Part shown: piece by piece, positions 15,180 to 23,481 of the stretch
Layout of the letters: every line of letters starts with the position of its first letter
Numbering within the stretch: position 1 is the stretch's first letter
Source of the DNA: Meiothermus sp.
GTDB taxonomy: Bacteria; Deinococcota; Deinococci; Deinococcales; Thermaceae
Reading direction: 5' to 3'
NCBI RefSeq assembly: GCF_026004115.1
Contig: NZ_BPIM01000002.1
Coordinates: 5,001 to 48,203 of the forward strand
DNA length: 43,203 nt
Position numbers and translations under genes: made by a program
The notes under the pieces: generated by a model
What the model saw: only the letters and a program-made list of their open reading frames with translations
Told to the model about the DNA's origin: nothing
The model's database searches: none

Positions 15180-16571
15180 ATGCGCGGGTTACCGGTATTG
15201 AGCAGGGTTCTTTGGGCGAGTTTACCCGTATTCTTAGGTATTCTGCTGGCCTCCTGCGGTTCGGACAGCCAAAACAACCAAAGCCGTCAACCCCTTCGTC
15301 TGACACTTCGAATCGACACGGGTTATGTAGATGAACCCTACAGCACCACCCTCACCGCAGACGGCGGCATCCGGCCCTACAAGTTCAGCCTCGAGGGCAA
15401 CCTGCCCAAAGGCCTCACCTACAGCAACGGGCGCATCAGCGGCACGCCCCAGGAAAAGGGCAACTTCGAGCTCACGGTGAGCGTAGAGGACGCCAACCTT
15501 TCCAATCGCACCCAAAAAGTAACCCTGGTCATAGGGGAAACCCCGCCCCCCCGGCTCGACCAGGTCTTCCCCCTGGCCGAGGTATCCGACCCCTTCCCCT
15601 ACCTGTTCCGGGTGCGCGACCGCGAGGCCAGGGGCTTTCAGGCACAAATTCCCCTAAAAGACCTCAAAGCTACCCTGGATACCTTCAAGGCCGATGCCGG
15701 CGTACTCTATGTGCTTCGCTACGATGAGGAAAAGGGCCTGGTGGATATTGATGCCGCCTTTATCGGCCCACGCAAAGATTTCGAAGTTTTTCGCTTCACC
15801 GCCGCCCCCTTGCCCGACAAAAAGGTGCGGCCCGAAGCCAGCTTCCGCGAAACCCGGGTGGCCTTCTACGACAAAAACGGCAAACTGGCCGGCAACGCCC
15901 AGGCCATCGAGCGGGTAAGCACTCAGGGGCGCTACAAGTACAGCGACCTCGAGGCCCTTGCCCGCAACTGGGGCCGCCGCCTGACTACCACCGCTCCCCA
16001 AGCGCCTGCGGCCAACACCCCCCAAGCCCCTGAAAACAGCTCCCCTCAAGGCCAGACCGAAGCACAAGCGACCCCGCCCGCTTCCTCCGAAAACCAGGCC
16101 GCCAACCCCCCCAGCGCTGCCGAGAACACCCCCCCCAGCGAACCCGTACCCCCCAGCCCCGCGCAGCCCGCCCAACCTGGTCAAGCGCAGCCCGCCCAAC
16201 CTGGTCAAGCGCAGCCCGCCCAACCCGAACCAGTCCAGCCCACCTCCACACCGACCCCACCAGGCCCCCCCTCACCCCCTAAGGATTCGGCCACGCCAGT
16301 ACCCCAGGCATCAGCCCCCGTCACCCCAAAACTGGAAGGCGACCTCAACAGCGATGGCGTAGTAGACCAGAAAGACCTGGACATGCTGCGCGCCTCTTAT
16401 GCCTGGGCCAGCGTAAACGCCGGACAAGCCCCGCCGCCCCCCAATCAGCGCACCCCTGCGCCCCCCACACCGCCTGCCGGAACCCCACCCGGCAGTGGGA
16501 CACCTGGTTCGGGTTCAGGGGACTCCAGCCCCGGCGACGAGGAAAACCCCGACAACTCAGATGGCAAGTGA
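15180..16571 (+). CDS. Proline-rich lipoprotein with Ig-like and EF-hand/dockerin-like segments
   Basis: A 463-aa protein. The signal ends in the lipobox LLASC (Cys26), so it should be a lipoprotein on the outer face of a membrane. Residues about 40-120 (PYSTTLTADGGIRPYKFSLEG, ISGTPQEKGNFELTVSVED) match the putative Ig (He_PIG) domain, a cadherin-like fold. A middle domain (about 125-260) is unrecognised. Residues about 265-380 are a low-complexity Pro/Ala/Gln/Ser linker that includes short tandem repeats. Near residue 385 DLNSDGVVDQKDLDML matches one calcium-binding loop of a dockerin or EF-hand. The tail is again Pro/Gly-rich and acidic. A surface or adhesion role is inference. The single loop suggests calcium binding rather than a true cellulosomal dockerin. 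Confidence 0.82.
   Translation: MRGLPVLSRVLWASLPVFLGILLASCGSDSQNNQSRQPLRLTLRIDTGYVDEPYSTTLTADGGIRPYKFSLEGNLPKGLTYSNGRISGTPQEKGNFELTVSVEDANLSNRTQKVTLVIGETPPPRLDQVFPLAEVSDPFPYLFRVRDREARGFQAQIPLKDLKATLDTFKADAGVLYVLRYDEEKGLVDIDAAFIGPRKDFEVFRFTAAPLPDKKVRPEASFRETRVAFYDKNGKLAGNAQAIERVSTQGRYKYSDLEALARNWGRRLTTTAPQAPAANTPQAPENSSPQGQTEAQATPPASSENQAANPPSAAENTPPSEPVPPSPAQPAQPGQAQPAQPGQAQPAQPEPVQPTSTPTPPGPPSPPKDSATPVPQASAPVTPKLEGDLNSDGVVDQKDLDMLRASYAWASVNAGQAPPPPNQRTPAPPTPPAGTPPGSGTPGSGSGDSSPGDEENPDNSDGK
16161..16225 (+). repeat. 24-bp in-frame tandem repeat
   Basis: Two perfect copies and a partial third copy (16161-16184, 16185-16208, 16209-16225) of a unit starting GCGCAGCCCGCCCAACC encode repeated AQPAQPGQ in the lipoprotein linker. 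Copy number may vary between strains. Confidence 0.9.
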
Positions 16572-16656
16572 AGCAGCCTGTACTCCTGTAGAACGCACGC
16601 ATGTAGCGTTTGGCGCAATGGTGGGAACTGTGCTATTTGGAATTGGGTTGGGCTGT

Positions 16657-16662
16657 TATCCT
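16657..16662 (+). promoter_or_regulatory. -10 box of the small membrane protein gene
   Basis: TATCCT ends 8 nt before the GTG at 16671; no clear ribosome site. Confidence 0.4.
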
Positions 16663-16670
16663 AAAAAGCT

Positions 16671-16889
16671 GTGGGCAGAGCGCTGGTGGTTCTGGCGTTT
16701 TTGTGGGTTATTACCCTGACAGGGTTTTTGCTACTGCGCCAAACCCCCAAAACCTCTCCCTTGTGGGGTCTGCGGGACTTTTTCTGGATGCTTTTACAGG
16801 CCCTGAGCATCGTTAGCCTGCTGGCTATAGTGGCCCTGGTCACCGGCATCATCACCCTGCAGCGCAACCCCTTCGCACCCGGAAACTGA
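16671..16889 (+). CDS. Small two-helix membrane protein
   Basis: A 72-aa protein starting at GTG with two hydrophobic segments (about 4-22 and 38-61) separated by a short charged loop (RQTPKTSPLWGLRDF). It ends 2 nt before the ATG of the phosphoesterase gene, so the two are probably co-transcribed. I recognise no family. Coding status rests on the hydrophobic pattern and tight spacing. Confidence 0.65.
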   Translation: MGRALVVLAFLWVITLTGFLLLRQTPKTSPLWGLRDFFWMLLQALSIVSLLAIVALVTGIITLQRNPFAPGN

Positions 16890-16891
16890 GT

Positions 16892-17806
16892 ATGCGCGTT
16901 GCCATCTTGTCGGATATTCACGGCAATCTTCCGGCGCTCGAGGCCGTCCTGGCCGACCTGCAGGAAGTCCGGCCCCGGCTGGTGGTAGTCAATGGCGATA
17001 TCGTGAACCGGGGGCCTTCCAACCGCGAGGTACTGGAACGTCTGCTGGACCTGTCGTCTTCCAAACAAGGCCGCGCCCTGGCCCCCGAGGGCTTCTGGTT
17101 TACCCTGGGCAACCACGACGACTTGTTGGTCAAATGGGCCCAGCGCGACCCTTCGCTCAACGACCTTTACACCGACCCCTTGTTCGAGCCCACGGCCTGG
17201 TCGGTGGCCCAGCTCTCTCGGGACCATCTGGACTGGCTGGGCAGCCTGCCTTTTCAAGTGGTAATCGAGGAAGCACCCCGGCGGGCCCTGGGCCTGGATA
17301 AAGCCGAAGGCCTGGGTGAAAGCGTGCTGGTGCGGGCTACCCATGGCTCGCCCCGTCACTACCGTGAAGGCTACGACGAACACCAAACCCTGAGCACCCT
17401 GGTGGAAATCAGCGAGGACTACCCGGCCCGCCTGCTGGTGGGGTCACATACCCACCGCCCCTTCATGTACCAGTTGGGCGAGGCCCTGGTGCTCAACAGC
17501 GGGGCCGTGGGGGCGCCCTTCAACGGCGACGTAAGGGCTCAGTATGTGGTGGTGGAAATCGGGGAAAACCACGTGCAGGTGGACTTTCGCCAGATTCCCT
17601 ACAACCTGCAAGTCGCCCTGCAGGCCTATTACGACTCGGGCCTGATGGAAGCAGGCGGGCTGGGGGCCGACATCTTCTACCACGAAACCCGCACGGCGCG
17701 CTCTATGCTAATGCACTTCTGGCAGTGGGCCGAAGCTCAAACCAGACCCCGAGACTGGGACTCCTGGCGGCTCTACCAGGTCACCCACCCCGAGCGGTTT
17801 GTCTAG
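16892..17806 (+). CDS. Calcineurin-like metallophosphoesterase
   Basis: A 304-aa protein with the full metal-binding set of the calcineurin-like family: SDIHGN (7-12), NGDIVNRGPSN (30-40), LGNHDD (72-77) and the late GSHTHRP. It likely hydrolyses phosphoesters with two metal ions. The pattern resembles MJ0936/YfcE-type phosphodiesterases with an extra C-terminal part (HFWQWAEAQTRPRDWDSWRLYQVTHPERFV). Substrate is unknown. It follows the 72-aa membrane protein gene by 2 nt, and the ankyrin gene begins 34 nt after it with its own -10 box. Confidence 0.88.
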   Translation: MRVAILSDIHGNLPALEAVLADLQEVRPRLVVVNGDIVNRGPSNREVLERLLDLSSSKQGRALAPEGFWFTLGNHDDLLVKWAQRDPSLNDLYTDPLFEPTAWSVAQLSRDHLDWLGSLPFQVVIEEAPRRALGLDKAEGLGESVLVRATHGSPRHYREGYDEHQTLSTLVEISEDYPARLLVGSHTHRPFMYQLGEALVLNSGAVGAPFNGDVRAQYVVVEIGENHVQVDFRQIPYNLQVALQAYYDSGLMEAGGLGADIFYHETRTARSMLMHFWQWAEAQTRPRDWDSWRLYQVTHPERFV

Positions 17807-17828
17807 CCGGACTGCCGATGGCCTGCTG

Positions 17829-17834
17829 TAAGCT
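17829..17834 (+). promoter_or_regulatory. -10 box of the ankyrin gene
   Basis: TAAGCT ends 6 nt before the ATG at 17841, with only ACCCCC between. Confidence 0.4.
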
Positions 17835-17840
17835 ACCCCC

Positions 17841-18419
17841 ATGAGCCTCTCCCTCGAGCGCATCCGTGAGTTTGTGATTGCTGGACATGGCGATCTGGCA
17901 AAAGTGCAGGCTATGCTGGATGAAACCCCGGAGTTGCTAAATCTGGCCCACGAATGGCGGCCCGGCGATACCGAAACAGCCATTCAAGGGGCCGCCCATG
18001 TGGGGAGTCGAGCCATTGTGGCGTTTCTGCTATCCAGAGGAGCCCCTCTGGAAATCTCCACCGCAGCCATGCTGGGGCAGGTAGAAACCGTTCAGGCCAT
18101 GTTGAAGCGTGACCCCTCACGCGCAAAGCACAAAAGCGCCCACGGCATACCCTTGCTGCCCCACGCAGCGCTCTCGGGGCTGCCGGAAATGCTCGAGCTG
18201 GTCTGGAGGTATGGAGCCAGAGAAGGGGTTGAGCAGGCTTTGCAGCTGGCGGTCATGCAAGGCCATACTGAGGCCGTGCGCTGGCTCCTGACCAACGCTC
18301 ACCCCGACCTGAGCCTGCCAAATTTTCAGGGTAAAACCCCCTTGCAGGTAGCCCAGGAAGCCGGCTTTACCGAGATCATCGAACTTTTGAATGGAGGCCT
18401 GGGTGGAAAATCTGCGTGA
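17841..18419 (+). CDS. Ankyrin-repeat protein
   Basis: A 192-aa soluble protein with four to five ankyrin-like repeats. Clear ones are AIQGAAHVGSRAIVAFLLSRGAPLE (48-72), AAMLGQVETVQAMLKRDPS (75-93), ALQLAVMQGHTEAVRWLLTN (132-151) and TPLQVAQEAGFTEIIELLN (166-184). Such proteins bind partners; no enzyme domain is present. Its last 17 nt overlap the CoA-binding protein gene, so the two are likely translated together. What it binds is unknown. Confidence 0.88.
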   Translation: MSLSLERIREFVIAGHGDLAKVQAMLDETPELLNLAHEWRPGDTETAIQGAAHVGSRAIVAFLLSRGAPLEISTAAMLGQVETVQAMLKRDPSRAKHKSAHGIPLLPHAALSGLPEMLELVWRYGAREGVEQALQLAVMQGHTEAVRWLLTNAHPDLSLPNFQGKTPLQVAQEAGFTEIIELLNGGLGGKSA

Positions 18420-18816
18420 GTTCTTGCTCCAGGCCCGCACCATTGCGGTGCTGGGTGCCCATCCCAACCCCGCCAAAGCGGCCTTCTATGTACCGGACTA
18501 TCTGACCCAAAGCGGCTACAGCGTGCTGCCGGTGAATCCTGCCTATGCGGGGCAGGAACTCTGGGGGCGTACCATTGTGGCCACGCTGAGCGAACTCGAG
18601 CCACCCATCGACATTGTGAACGTGTTCCGGCGGAGCGAGGCCCTGCCGGGCCACCTGGAGGAGATTCTGGCCGTCAAGCCCAGGCTGGTCTGGCTACAAT
18701 CGGGGATTGTGCACGAGGCCTTTGCCGAAACCCTGCGACAGGCCGGCATACCGGTCGTGCAGGATCGCTGCTTGATGGTTGTGCATCGGCAGCTTTTCGG
18801 CCAGGCCTTTTGCTGA
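18403..18816 (+). CDS. CoA-binding domain protein
   Basis: A 137-aa single Rossmann-fold protein of the CoA-binding (YccU-like) family, resembling the Thermus CoA-binding protein of known structure. Motifs are TIAVLGAHPNPAKAAFYVPDYL, YSVLPVNPAYAGQELWG, DIVNVFRRSEALPGHLEEI and VVQDRCLMVVH. The GTG at 18403 is preferred over the ATG at 18391 because GGAGG (18393-18397) sits 5 nt before it and the resulting N-terminus fits the family. It overlaps the ankyrin gene by 17 nt. Its cellular role is not established; binding of CoA or acyl-CoA is known for relatives. Confidence 0.88.
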   Translation: MENLREFLLQARTIAVLGAHPNPAKAAFYVPDYLTQSGYSVLPVNPAYAGQELWGRTIVATLSELEPPIDIVNVFRRSEALPGHLEEILAVKPRLVWLQSGIVHEAFAETLRQAGIPVVQDRCLMVVHRQLFGQAFC

Positions 18817-18838
18817 ACCGCTCAACCACGGCTTTTCC

Positions 18839-19837
18839 ATGCCCAGCAACCTCCATAAAGCCCTGCTTACTTGGTACCAGCACCACAAGCGCAAGCTGCC
18901 GTGGCGGGGGGAATCTGACGCATACAGAATTTTGCTATCGGAGATGCTCTTGCAGCAGACCCGGGTCGAGCAGGCCATTCCCTACTACCAGCGCTTCTTG
19001 CAGCAATTTCCCAACCTGGAAACCCTAGCCCAAGCCAGCCAGGAAGATGTTTTGAAGGCCTGGCAGGGCTGTGGTTACTACGCCCGGGCCCGCAACCTGC
19101 ACAAGCTGGCCCAACAGCTTGTTTTCGCTGGCCAGGCGCTTCCCTGCTCGTCCGTTGAACTGCTCGCCCTGCCCGGTATCGGCCCCTACACCGCCGCCGC
19201 AGTGGCCTCGATGGCCTTTGGGGAGCCCGTCGCAACGGTAGACGGCAATGTGCGGCGGGTGTTGTCGCGCCTGTTTGCCTGGGAAAAGCCAAGCCCCAAA
19301 CAGGTGCAGGAGACCGCCGATACCCTGATGGCCCAGCTGGTGAACCGCAGAGGCGATAGAGACACACCCGGCAACTGGAATCAGGCCCTGATGGAGCTGG
19401 GGGCCACGGTTTGCACCCCCAAAAACCCAAGCTGCGGGGCCTGCCCGGTAGCCCCGTTCTGCCAGGGAAAGAACCACCCCGAGCGCTACCCTGCCGCCCA
19501 AAAACGCCTGCAGAAAAGCCTCGAGATGGTAGCGCTGGTCTTGCAGGGGCCTGCGGGCGTCCACCTGGAACTGCGCCAGGGCCCCGTGCTGGGCGGGCTT
19601 TGGGGGGTTCCGATGGAGGAAGACCCAGGGGCTTTAGAGCGCTTGCTGGCCCGCTTTGGGCTGGACAAAGCTGAGCCAGTGGGCGCGGTTCGCCACGACT
19701 TCACGCACCGCAAACTGAACATCCAGGTCTACAAAGCCCCCTACGAGGCCAAAGAAAACCCCGGGCAGCGCCCTTTATCGCGGCTGGATCGCAAGATACT
19801 AAAGTTGGTTGAAACCAAGTCTCTACGGCTTTTGTAG
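18839..19837 (+). CDS. mutY: A/G-specific adenine DNA glycosylase MutY
   Basis: A 332-aa base excision repair enzyme that removes adenine paired with 8-oxoguanine. It has the catalytic Glu35 in LLSEMLLQQTRVEQ, the helix-hairpin-helix LPGIGPYTAAAVASMAFG (111-128), catalytic Asp135 in VDGNVRRV, and the [4Fe-4S] cysteines Cys192, 199, 202 and 208 with X6-X2-X5 spacing. The C-terminal part (about 225-330) is a NUDIX-like 8-oxoG recognition domain with GLWGVPMEE and the HDFTHRKLNI segment. The frame extends upstream, but the ATG at 18839 fits the family N-terminus. It is 22 nt after the CoA-binding gene and probably in the same operon. Confidence 0.94.
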   Translation: MPSNLHKALLTWYQHHKRKLPWRGESDAYRILLSEMLLQQTRVEQAIPYYQRFLQQFPNLETLAQASQEDVLKAWQGCGYYARARNLHKLAQQLVFAGQALPCSSVELLALPGIGPYTAAAVASMAFGEPVATVDGNVRRVLSRLFAWEKPSPKQVQETADTLMAQLVNRRGDRDTPGNWNQALMELGATVCTPKNPSCGACPVAPFCQGKNHPERYPAAQKRLQKSLEMVALVLQGPAGVHLELRQGPVLGGLWGVPMEEDPGALERLLARFGLDKAEPVGAVRHDFTHRKLNIQVYKAPYEAKENPGQRPLSRLDRKILKLVETKSLRLL

Positions 19838-19875
19838 TTGCAAGTTGCGTGGTCTATAGGTCTATGGTCATTCAA

Positions 19876-20589
19876 CTATCGACGATTGACTGTAGTCTGC
19901 AGGCTTTCCGCAAGCCGCATCCCTTCCTCGGCCATCTGGGCATAGGTCCCCTGCCCCAGCACACACAGCCCCACTGCGTACAACCCCCCCAGGCGATGCA
20001 GACGGAAGGTCGCTGAGTCCCACTCGCCGGGCGCGAAAACCTGGTACTCCACCCGGTAACCAGGCGTTCCGCTCTGCTCAGCAACCTGGGCCCCCTGGGT
20101 AATAAAGGCAAAACCCAACTGCTGAAGGTACTGGTACAGGTCGGGGTAAGCCACCTCCGAGAGCCGCCCGGCCTCCTCGGCCACGCTGCCAATATAGAGC
20201 CTGGGCAAAAGAAAACTGCCCACCGCCAGCACCACTACTGGCGCGGTTTTGCGTGGCCCCTCCCAGCTTCGGATGCCCGCCACGGCCTGCCCTTCCAGCA
20301 GCAAGCCGGTCACGGAGAGTTGCAGGAGGTGCAGGTTGGGCTGGTTTTCCAGGCGATACTTGGCCCTGCTGTGGAGTTCCCAACCCTTCAGGCCCTCCTG
20401 ACCCACCTCGGCCAGCAAAGAGCCGCTGGGAAAGGGGGCCTGGATAGGCGTGAAGGGCAGAAACACCGAGTCCAGACTGGTGGTCACAAGCCCCACCCGC
20501 ACCCCACGTTTAGCCAGGGCGTAGGCGGCCTCGGAACCGGCAAAGCCAGCACCCACAATCAGTACGTCGTAGTCAGCGATTGGCGTCAT
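19876..20589 (-). CDS. Short MnmG/GidA-like FAD-binding protein
   Basis: A 237-aa protein starting with a dinucleotide-binding fold (DYDVLIVGAGFAGSEAAYALAKRGVRVGLVTTSLDS, 7-42) like that of the tRNA-modifying enzyme MnmG/GidA. A later VVVLAVGSFL and the C-terminal RLGGLYAVGLCVLGQGTYAQMAEEG also resemble MnmG's FAD-binding parts. It is about one third of MnmG's length and lacks the C-terminal tRNA and MnmE-binding domain, so it is not MnmG itself. It follows speA by 14 nt on the same strand. A flavin-dependent role is likely; the substrate is unknown. Confidence 0.78.
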   Translation of the reverse strand: MTPIADYDVLIVGAGFAGSEAAYALAKRGVRVGLVTTSLDSVFLPFTPIQAPFPSGSLLAEVGQEGLKGWELHSRAKYRLENQPNLHLLQLSVTGLLLEGQAVAGIRSWEGPRKTAPVVVLAVGSFLLPRLYIGSVAEEAGRLSEVAYPDLYQYLQQLGFAFITQGAQVAEQSGTPGYRVEYQVFAPGEWDSATFRLHRLGGLYAVGLCVLGQGTYAQMAEEGMRLAESLQTTVNRR

Positions 20590-20603
20590 TGGTACGATTA
20601 GGG

Positions 20604-22517
20604 CTAGTCTTCCAGGTATGTATATCCCACCAGTTCCCGCGCGTACAGTTCCATGAAAGATCCCTTCTCAGCCGGGGTAAGTTTCTTGGAGGAGCGCACC
20701 AGCTTTTCTACGGCCTCGGCCAGTTCACCCTCCTCGTAGCCCATCTTTTCGATTACCTTGCGGGCTTTCTCTCCTATTATGAAGCGCTCGATGTCGTAGC
20801 CATCTTCATCCACGACCACGTGAGCCTCGCCGATGCGGCCAAACAAGTTATGACTCATGCCCAGCACGTCCTGGTAGGCCCCGGTCAGGAAAACCCCCAG
20901 ATAGTAAGGTTCTCCCGGACGAATTTCGTGTACAGGCAAGGTGTTGCGCACGTCGTGGGTGTCTATGAAACGGTCGATCTTGCCATCGGAGTCGCAGGTG
21001 ATGTCGACCAGGGTGGCCTCGCGGGTGGGGCGCTCGTTCAGGCGAGAGAGCGGCACGATGGGGAACATCTGCTTGATGGCCCAGGTGTCGGGCAGGCTCT
21101 GGAAAAGGCTAAAATTGCAGACCAGCTTGTCGGCCAGCATCTTTTGCAGGTCCTCGAGCTCGTCGGCAGGGTAGTCGAGCTCCAGGGCCAGCTTCAGGGT
21201 TTTGCGGGCAATCTGGTAGAAGAGCGCCTCGGCAGCGGCCCGGTCGCGCAGCGAGATGAGGCCCAGGTCATAGAGGTTCTGGATGGTGTCCTTGTTGGCG
21301 AAGGCGTCGTGGTAGACCTCGCGGTAATTTTTGGCCGAGATCCCCCTGGCCAGGTCGAACATGTCCTTCACCACCGGGTGGGCATCCTTGGGCTGCTCGA
21401 GCTTTTCTTCGCCTGGAGGACGGATGGTATCCACCACTTCCAAAATCAGCACGCTGTGGTAGGCGGTCACGGCCCGCCCCGACTCGGTCACCAGGATGGC
21501 GTGCGGTTCTCCGTGGCCATCGCAGATTTCCTTGGTCACGTACACCAGGTCTTCGGCGTATTCCTCCAGGGTGTAGTTGGCCGAGGCGTAGAAGGCAGTC
21601 TTGGAGCCGTCGTAGTCTACGGCCAGGCCGCCCCCCAGGTTCAGGTAGCGCACCGGAGCCCCCAGCTTGCGAAGCTGTACGTAGGTCTGGGCTATTTCGC
21701 GAACGGCCTGCTTGATGCGGCGGATATCCGTTACCTGGCTGCCGATATGCGAGTGCAGCATGGCAATGGTGCCCAGCATCCCGGCTTCAGCCAGGATGTC
21801 CACGGCCCGGATAATTTCAGGGGTGGTAAAGCCAAACTTGGCCGCCTCGCCCCCAGACTCCTCCCAGGCCCCCGAACCCTTGGTCTTGAGCTTGTAGCGG
21901 ATGCCAATCTGGGGCTCCACCCCCAGCTCCTGCGCAATGCGAATAACCCGCCCCAGCTCGGCAAATTTCTCCAGAGTAATCACCACGTTTTTGCCCAGCT
22001 TTTTGCCCATCAGGGCCAGGCGGATGAAGTCGTCATCTTTAAAGCCATTGCAGGCAATGATGGACTCGGGGTGCAAATCCTGGGCCAGAATCAGGGCCAA
22101 CTCGGCTTTGGAACCGGCCTCGAGGCCGTAGGCGTACTGCTTGCCGGCTCGAGCCACCGTTTCGACCACCATACGCCGCTGGTTCACCTTGACCGGGAAA
22201 AGCCCCTGATAACCGGCGTGGTAGTGGTACTTCTTGATGGCCCGCTTGAAGGCTTCGTTGAGCGCCAGGACCCGGGCTTCTAAAATCTGCGGGAAACGCA
22301 GCATCACCGGCAGCGGGCGGCCTTCATCGCGCAGATCCTGCACAATTTCGTACAGCGAAGCGCTGGGGCCATCCGGCCCTTCAGGGGTGACCTCGAGCTC
22401 GCCATCCTCCCCTACCCGAAAAAACCCCGCCGCCCAGTGGGGGACGAGGTAGGTTTCTTCGGCATCCTTGGCAGTGTAACGTTTGAGCTTCTCCAACTTG
22501 AATCCGGGTCTCCTCAC
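20604..22517 (-). CDS. speA: Biosynthetic arginine decarboxylase SpeA
   Basis: About 637 aa from the GTG at 22517; the frame stays open to 22616, and a TTG at 22496 would give 630 aa. No candidate has a well-placed ribosome site. The enzyme makes agmatine from arginine, feeding the agmatine-based polyamine route known in Thermus. Features are the PLP lysine region GLFPVKVNQRR, the phosphate loop HSHIGSQVTD, YLNLGGGLAVDYDGS, TESGRAVTAYHS and the C-terminal GAYQDVLGMSHNLFG. Length and domain order (alanine-racemase-like barrel, helical insert, beta domain) are those of bacterial SpeA. The leader holds a small hairpin GGGCA-AAC-TGCCC (22578-22590). Confidence 0.93.
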   Translation of the reverse strand: MRRPGFKLEKLKRYTAKDAEETYLVPHWAAGFFRVGEDGELEVTPEGPDGPSASLYEIVQDLRDEGRPLPVMLRFPQILEARVLALNEAFKRAIKKYHYHAGYQGLFPVKVNQRRMVVETVARAGKQYAYGLEAGSKAELALILAQDLHPESIIACNGFKDDDFIRLALMGKKLGKNVVITLEKFAELGRVIRIAQELGVEPQIGIRYKLKTKGSGAWEESGGEAAKFGFTTPEIIRAVDILAEAGMLGTIAMLHSHIGSQVTDIRRIKQAVREIAQTYVQLRKLGAPVRYLNLGGGLAVDYDGSKTAFYASANYTLEEYAEDLVYVTKEICDGHGEPHAILVTESGRAVTAYHSVLILEVVDTIRPPGEEKLEQPKDAHPVVKDMFDLARGISAKNYREVYHDAFANKDTIQNLYDLGLISLRDRAAAEALFYQIARKTLKLALELDYPADELEDLQKMLADKLVCNFSLFQSLPDTWAIKQMFPIVPLSRLNERPTREATLVDITCDSDGKIDRFIDTHDVRNTLPVHEIRPGEPYYLGVFLTGAYQDVLGMSHNLFGRIGEAHVVVDEDGYDIERFIIGEKARKVIEKMGYEEGELAEAVEKLVRSSKKLTPAEKGSFMELYARELVGYTYLED

Positions 22518-22660
22518 ACAGGCTACGGGTGGAATGTCAGAGGGGCATTCGCCGTGCGCTGTCCAGAAGAGAGTGTAGGGCAAACTGCCCCCCAATGCTA
22601 TAGCCACCCCGCACAAACATGAACAGCCTGTAGGCGCAACGCGCTTTTATGTCGAGGGCC

Positions 22661-23176
22661 TCAAAACCTAGGCAAGAACCACAGCAAGTCCAGGGCGGGC
22701 GGCTTAATGCCCTGGATACGCAACAGCAAAGCTATCTGCGCGGTATGCCGCACTTCGTGCAGCATCACGTGCCACAGGATGCTCTCCACCGTGTAGCGCT
22801 GCTCGAGGTCGTCGTGCGGGCTCAGCACCCGCTTTAATTCGGTATCGGTGAGCGCGGTGAGATAGGCCCGGGTGCTCTGCTCGACAGCCTTCCAGTAGTC
22901 CAGCAGGGCGTGCAGGGCAAAGCCCGCGTACGCCGGTCCGCCGGTGGTGTTCCTCAGGGCCGGCATGTTCATCAACACCGGCTCCGTACGCATTATGTCC
23001 TCATGCAGCCAGGAGTCCTCCACGCTGGCCAGGTGAAACACCAGGTCTTTGATGCAGTGGAAGCGCTCGCCAGCCAGCAGGGGGCGCGACAGCACATCGT
23101 CTGGGACAGCCTCGAGTACCCCCCACAACTCGCGGCGCGCGCGAACCAGGTAGTTGTACATCTCGGGGATGTTCAT
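22661..23176 (-). CDS. DinB-family protein (second in operon)
   Basis: A 171-aa four-helix-bundle protein of the DinB/YfiT superfamily. The metal-binding histidines expected for the family are present: one in KDLVFHLASVEDSWLHE (about residue 45) and two in ILWHVMLHEVRHTAQIALLLR (about 133-145). AGGAAG precedes the ATG, which overlaps the stop of the DUF1905 gene as ATGA. DinB proteins include thiol transferases and metal-dependent hydrolases; the reaction here cannot be read from sequence. It ends the three-gene coupled operon. Confidence 0.88.
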   Translation of the reverse strand: MNIPEMYNYLVRARRELWGVLEAVPDDVLSRPLLAGERFHCIKDLVFHLASVEDSWLHEDIMRTEPVLMNMPALRNTTGGPAYAGFALHALLDYWKAVEQSTRAYLTALTDTELKRVLSPHDDLEQRYTVESILWHVMLHEVRHTAQIALLLRIQGIKPPALDLLWFLPRF

Positions 23177-23481
23177 CGCTTCCTGTTCCGCTCTGGGCTG
23201 ACCTCGAGCTTCGCCGTGATCGTCTGACCCACTTCCAGGCGCTCGGCCTGGCGCACCTGGTCTTTGAGCGGAAGCACATACCGACCGTCCTTGGGCCAAA
23301 GCGAGGTCCTCCACTCGGTCTTTCCGATGCGCACCTTCACTGGAATCATGCCCCAGCCGTAGGTCAGCAACCGTTCGGCACTCTTGATGGCCTGGCTTTG
23401 CTCCTCGGGAACGGTCACAAAGTAGAACGGCGCAGGCCCGCGCCACTCCCAGATTTCACCGCTGAACTGCAGGCCCATCAT
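23173..23481 (-). CDS. DUF1905 domain protein
   Basis: A 102-aa protein covering one DUF1905 domain (FSGEIWEWRGPAPFYFVTVPEE, SLWPKDGRYVLPLKDQVRQAERLEVGQTITAKLEV), a small beta-barrel of unknown function. It starts at the first of two ATGs, overlapping the upstream stop as TGATG, with GGAGG 7 nt before. It ends in ATGA overlap with the next gene. Such domains are often fused to or placed beside a bacteriocin-protection (OmdA/YdeI-like) domain; no such domain is here, so its placement between two DinB genes is noteworthy. Confidence 0.85.
   Translation of the reverse strand: MMGLQFSGEIWEWRGPAPFYFVTVPEEQSQAIKSAERLLTYGWGMIPVKVRIGKTEWRTSLWPKDGRYVLPLKDQVRQAERLEVGQTITAKLEVSPERNRKR

Noticed and set aside
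19848-19900. Possible short repeat shared with 10265-10300 (CAGTCAAT, GGTCTATGG words)
   Set aside because: The similarity is limited to short, imperfect words and could be chance; not enough to call a repeat family.
20580-22283. 567-codon open frame on the plus strand
   Set aside because: It lies wholly antisense to speA, has no ribosome site or recognisable domain, and GC-rich third positions keep opposite frames open.
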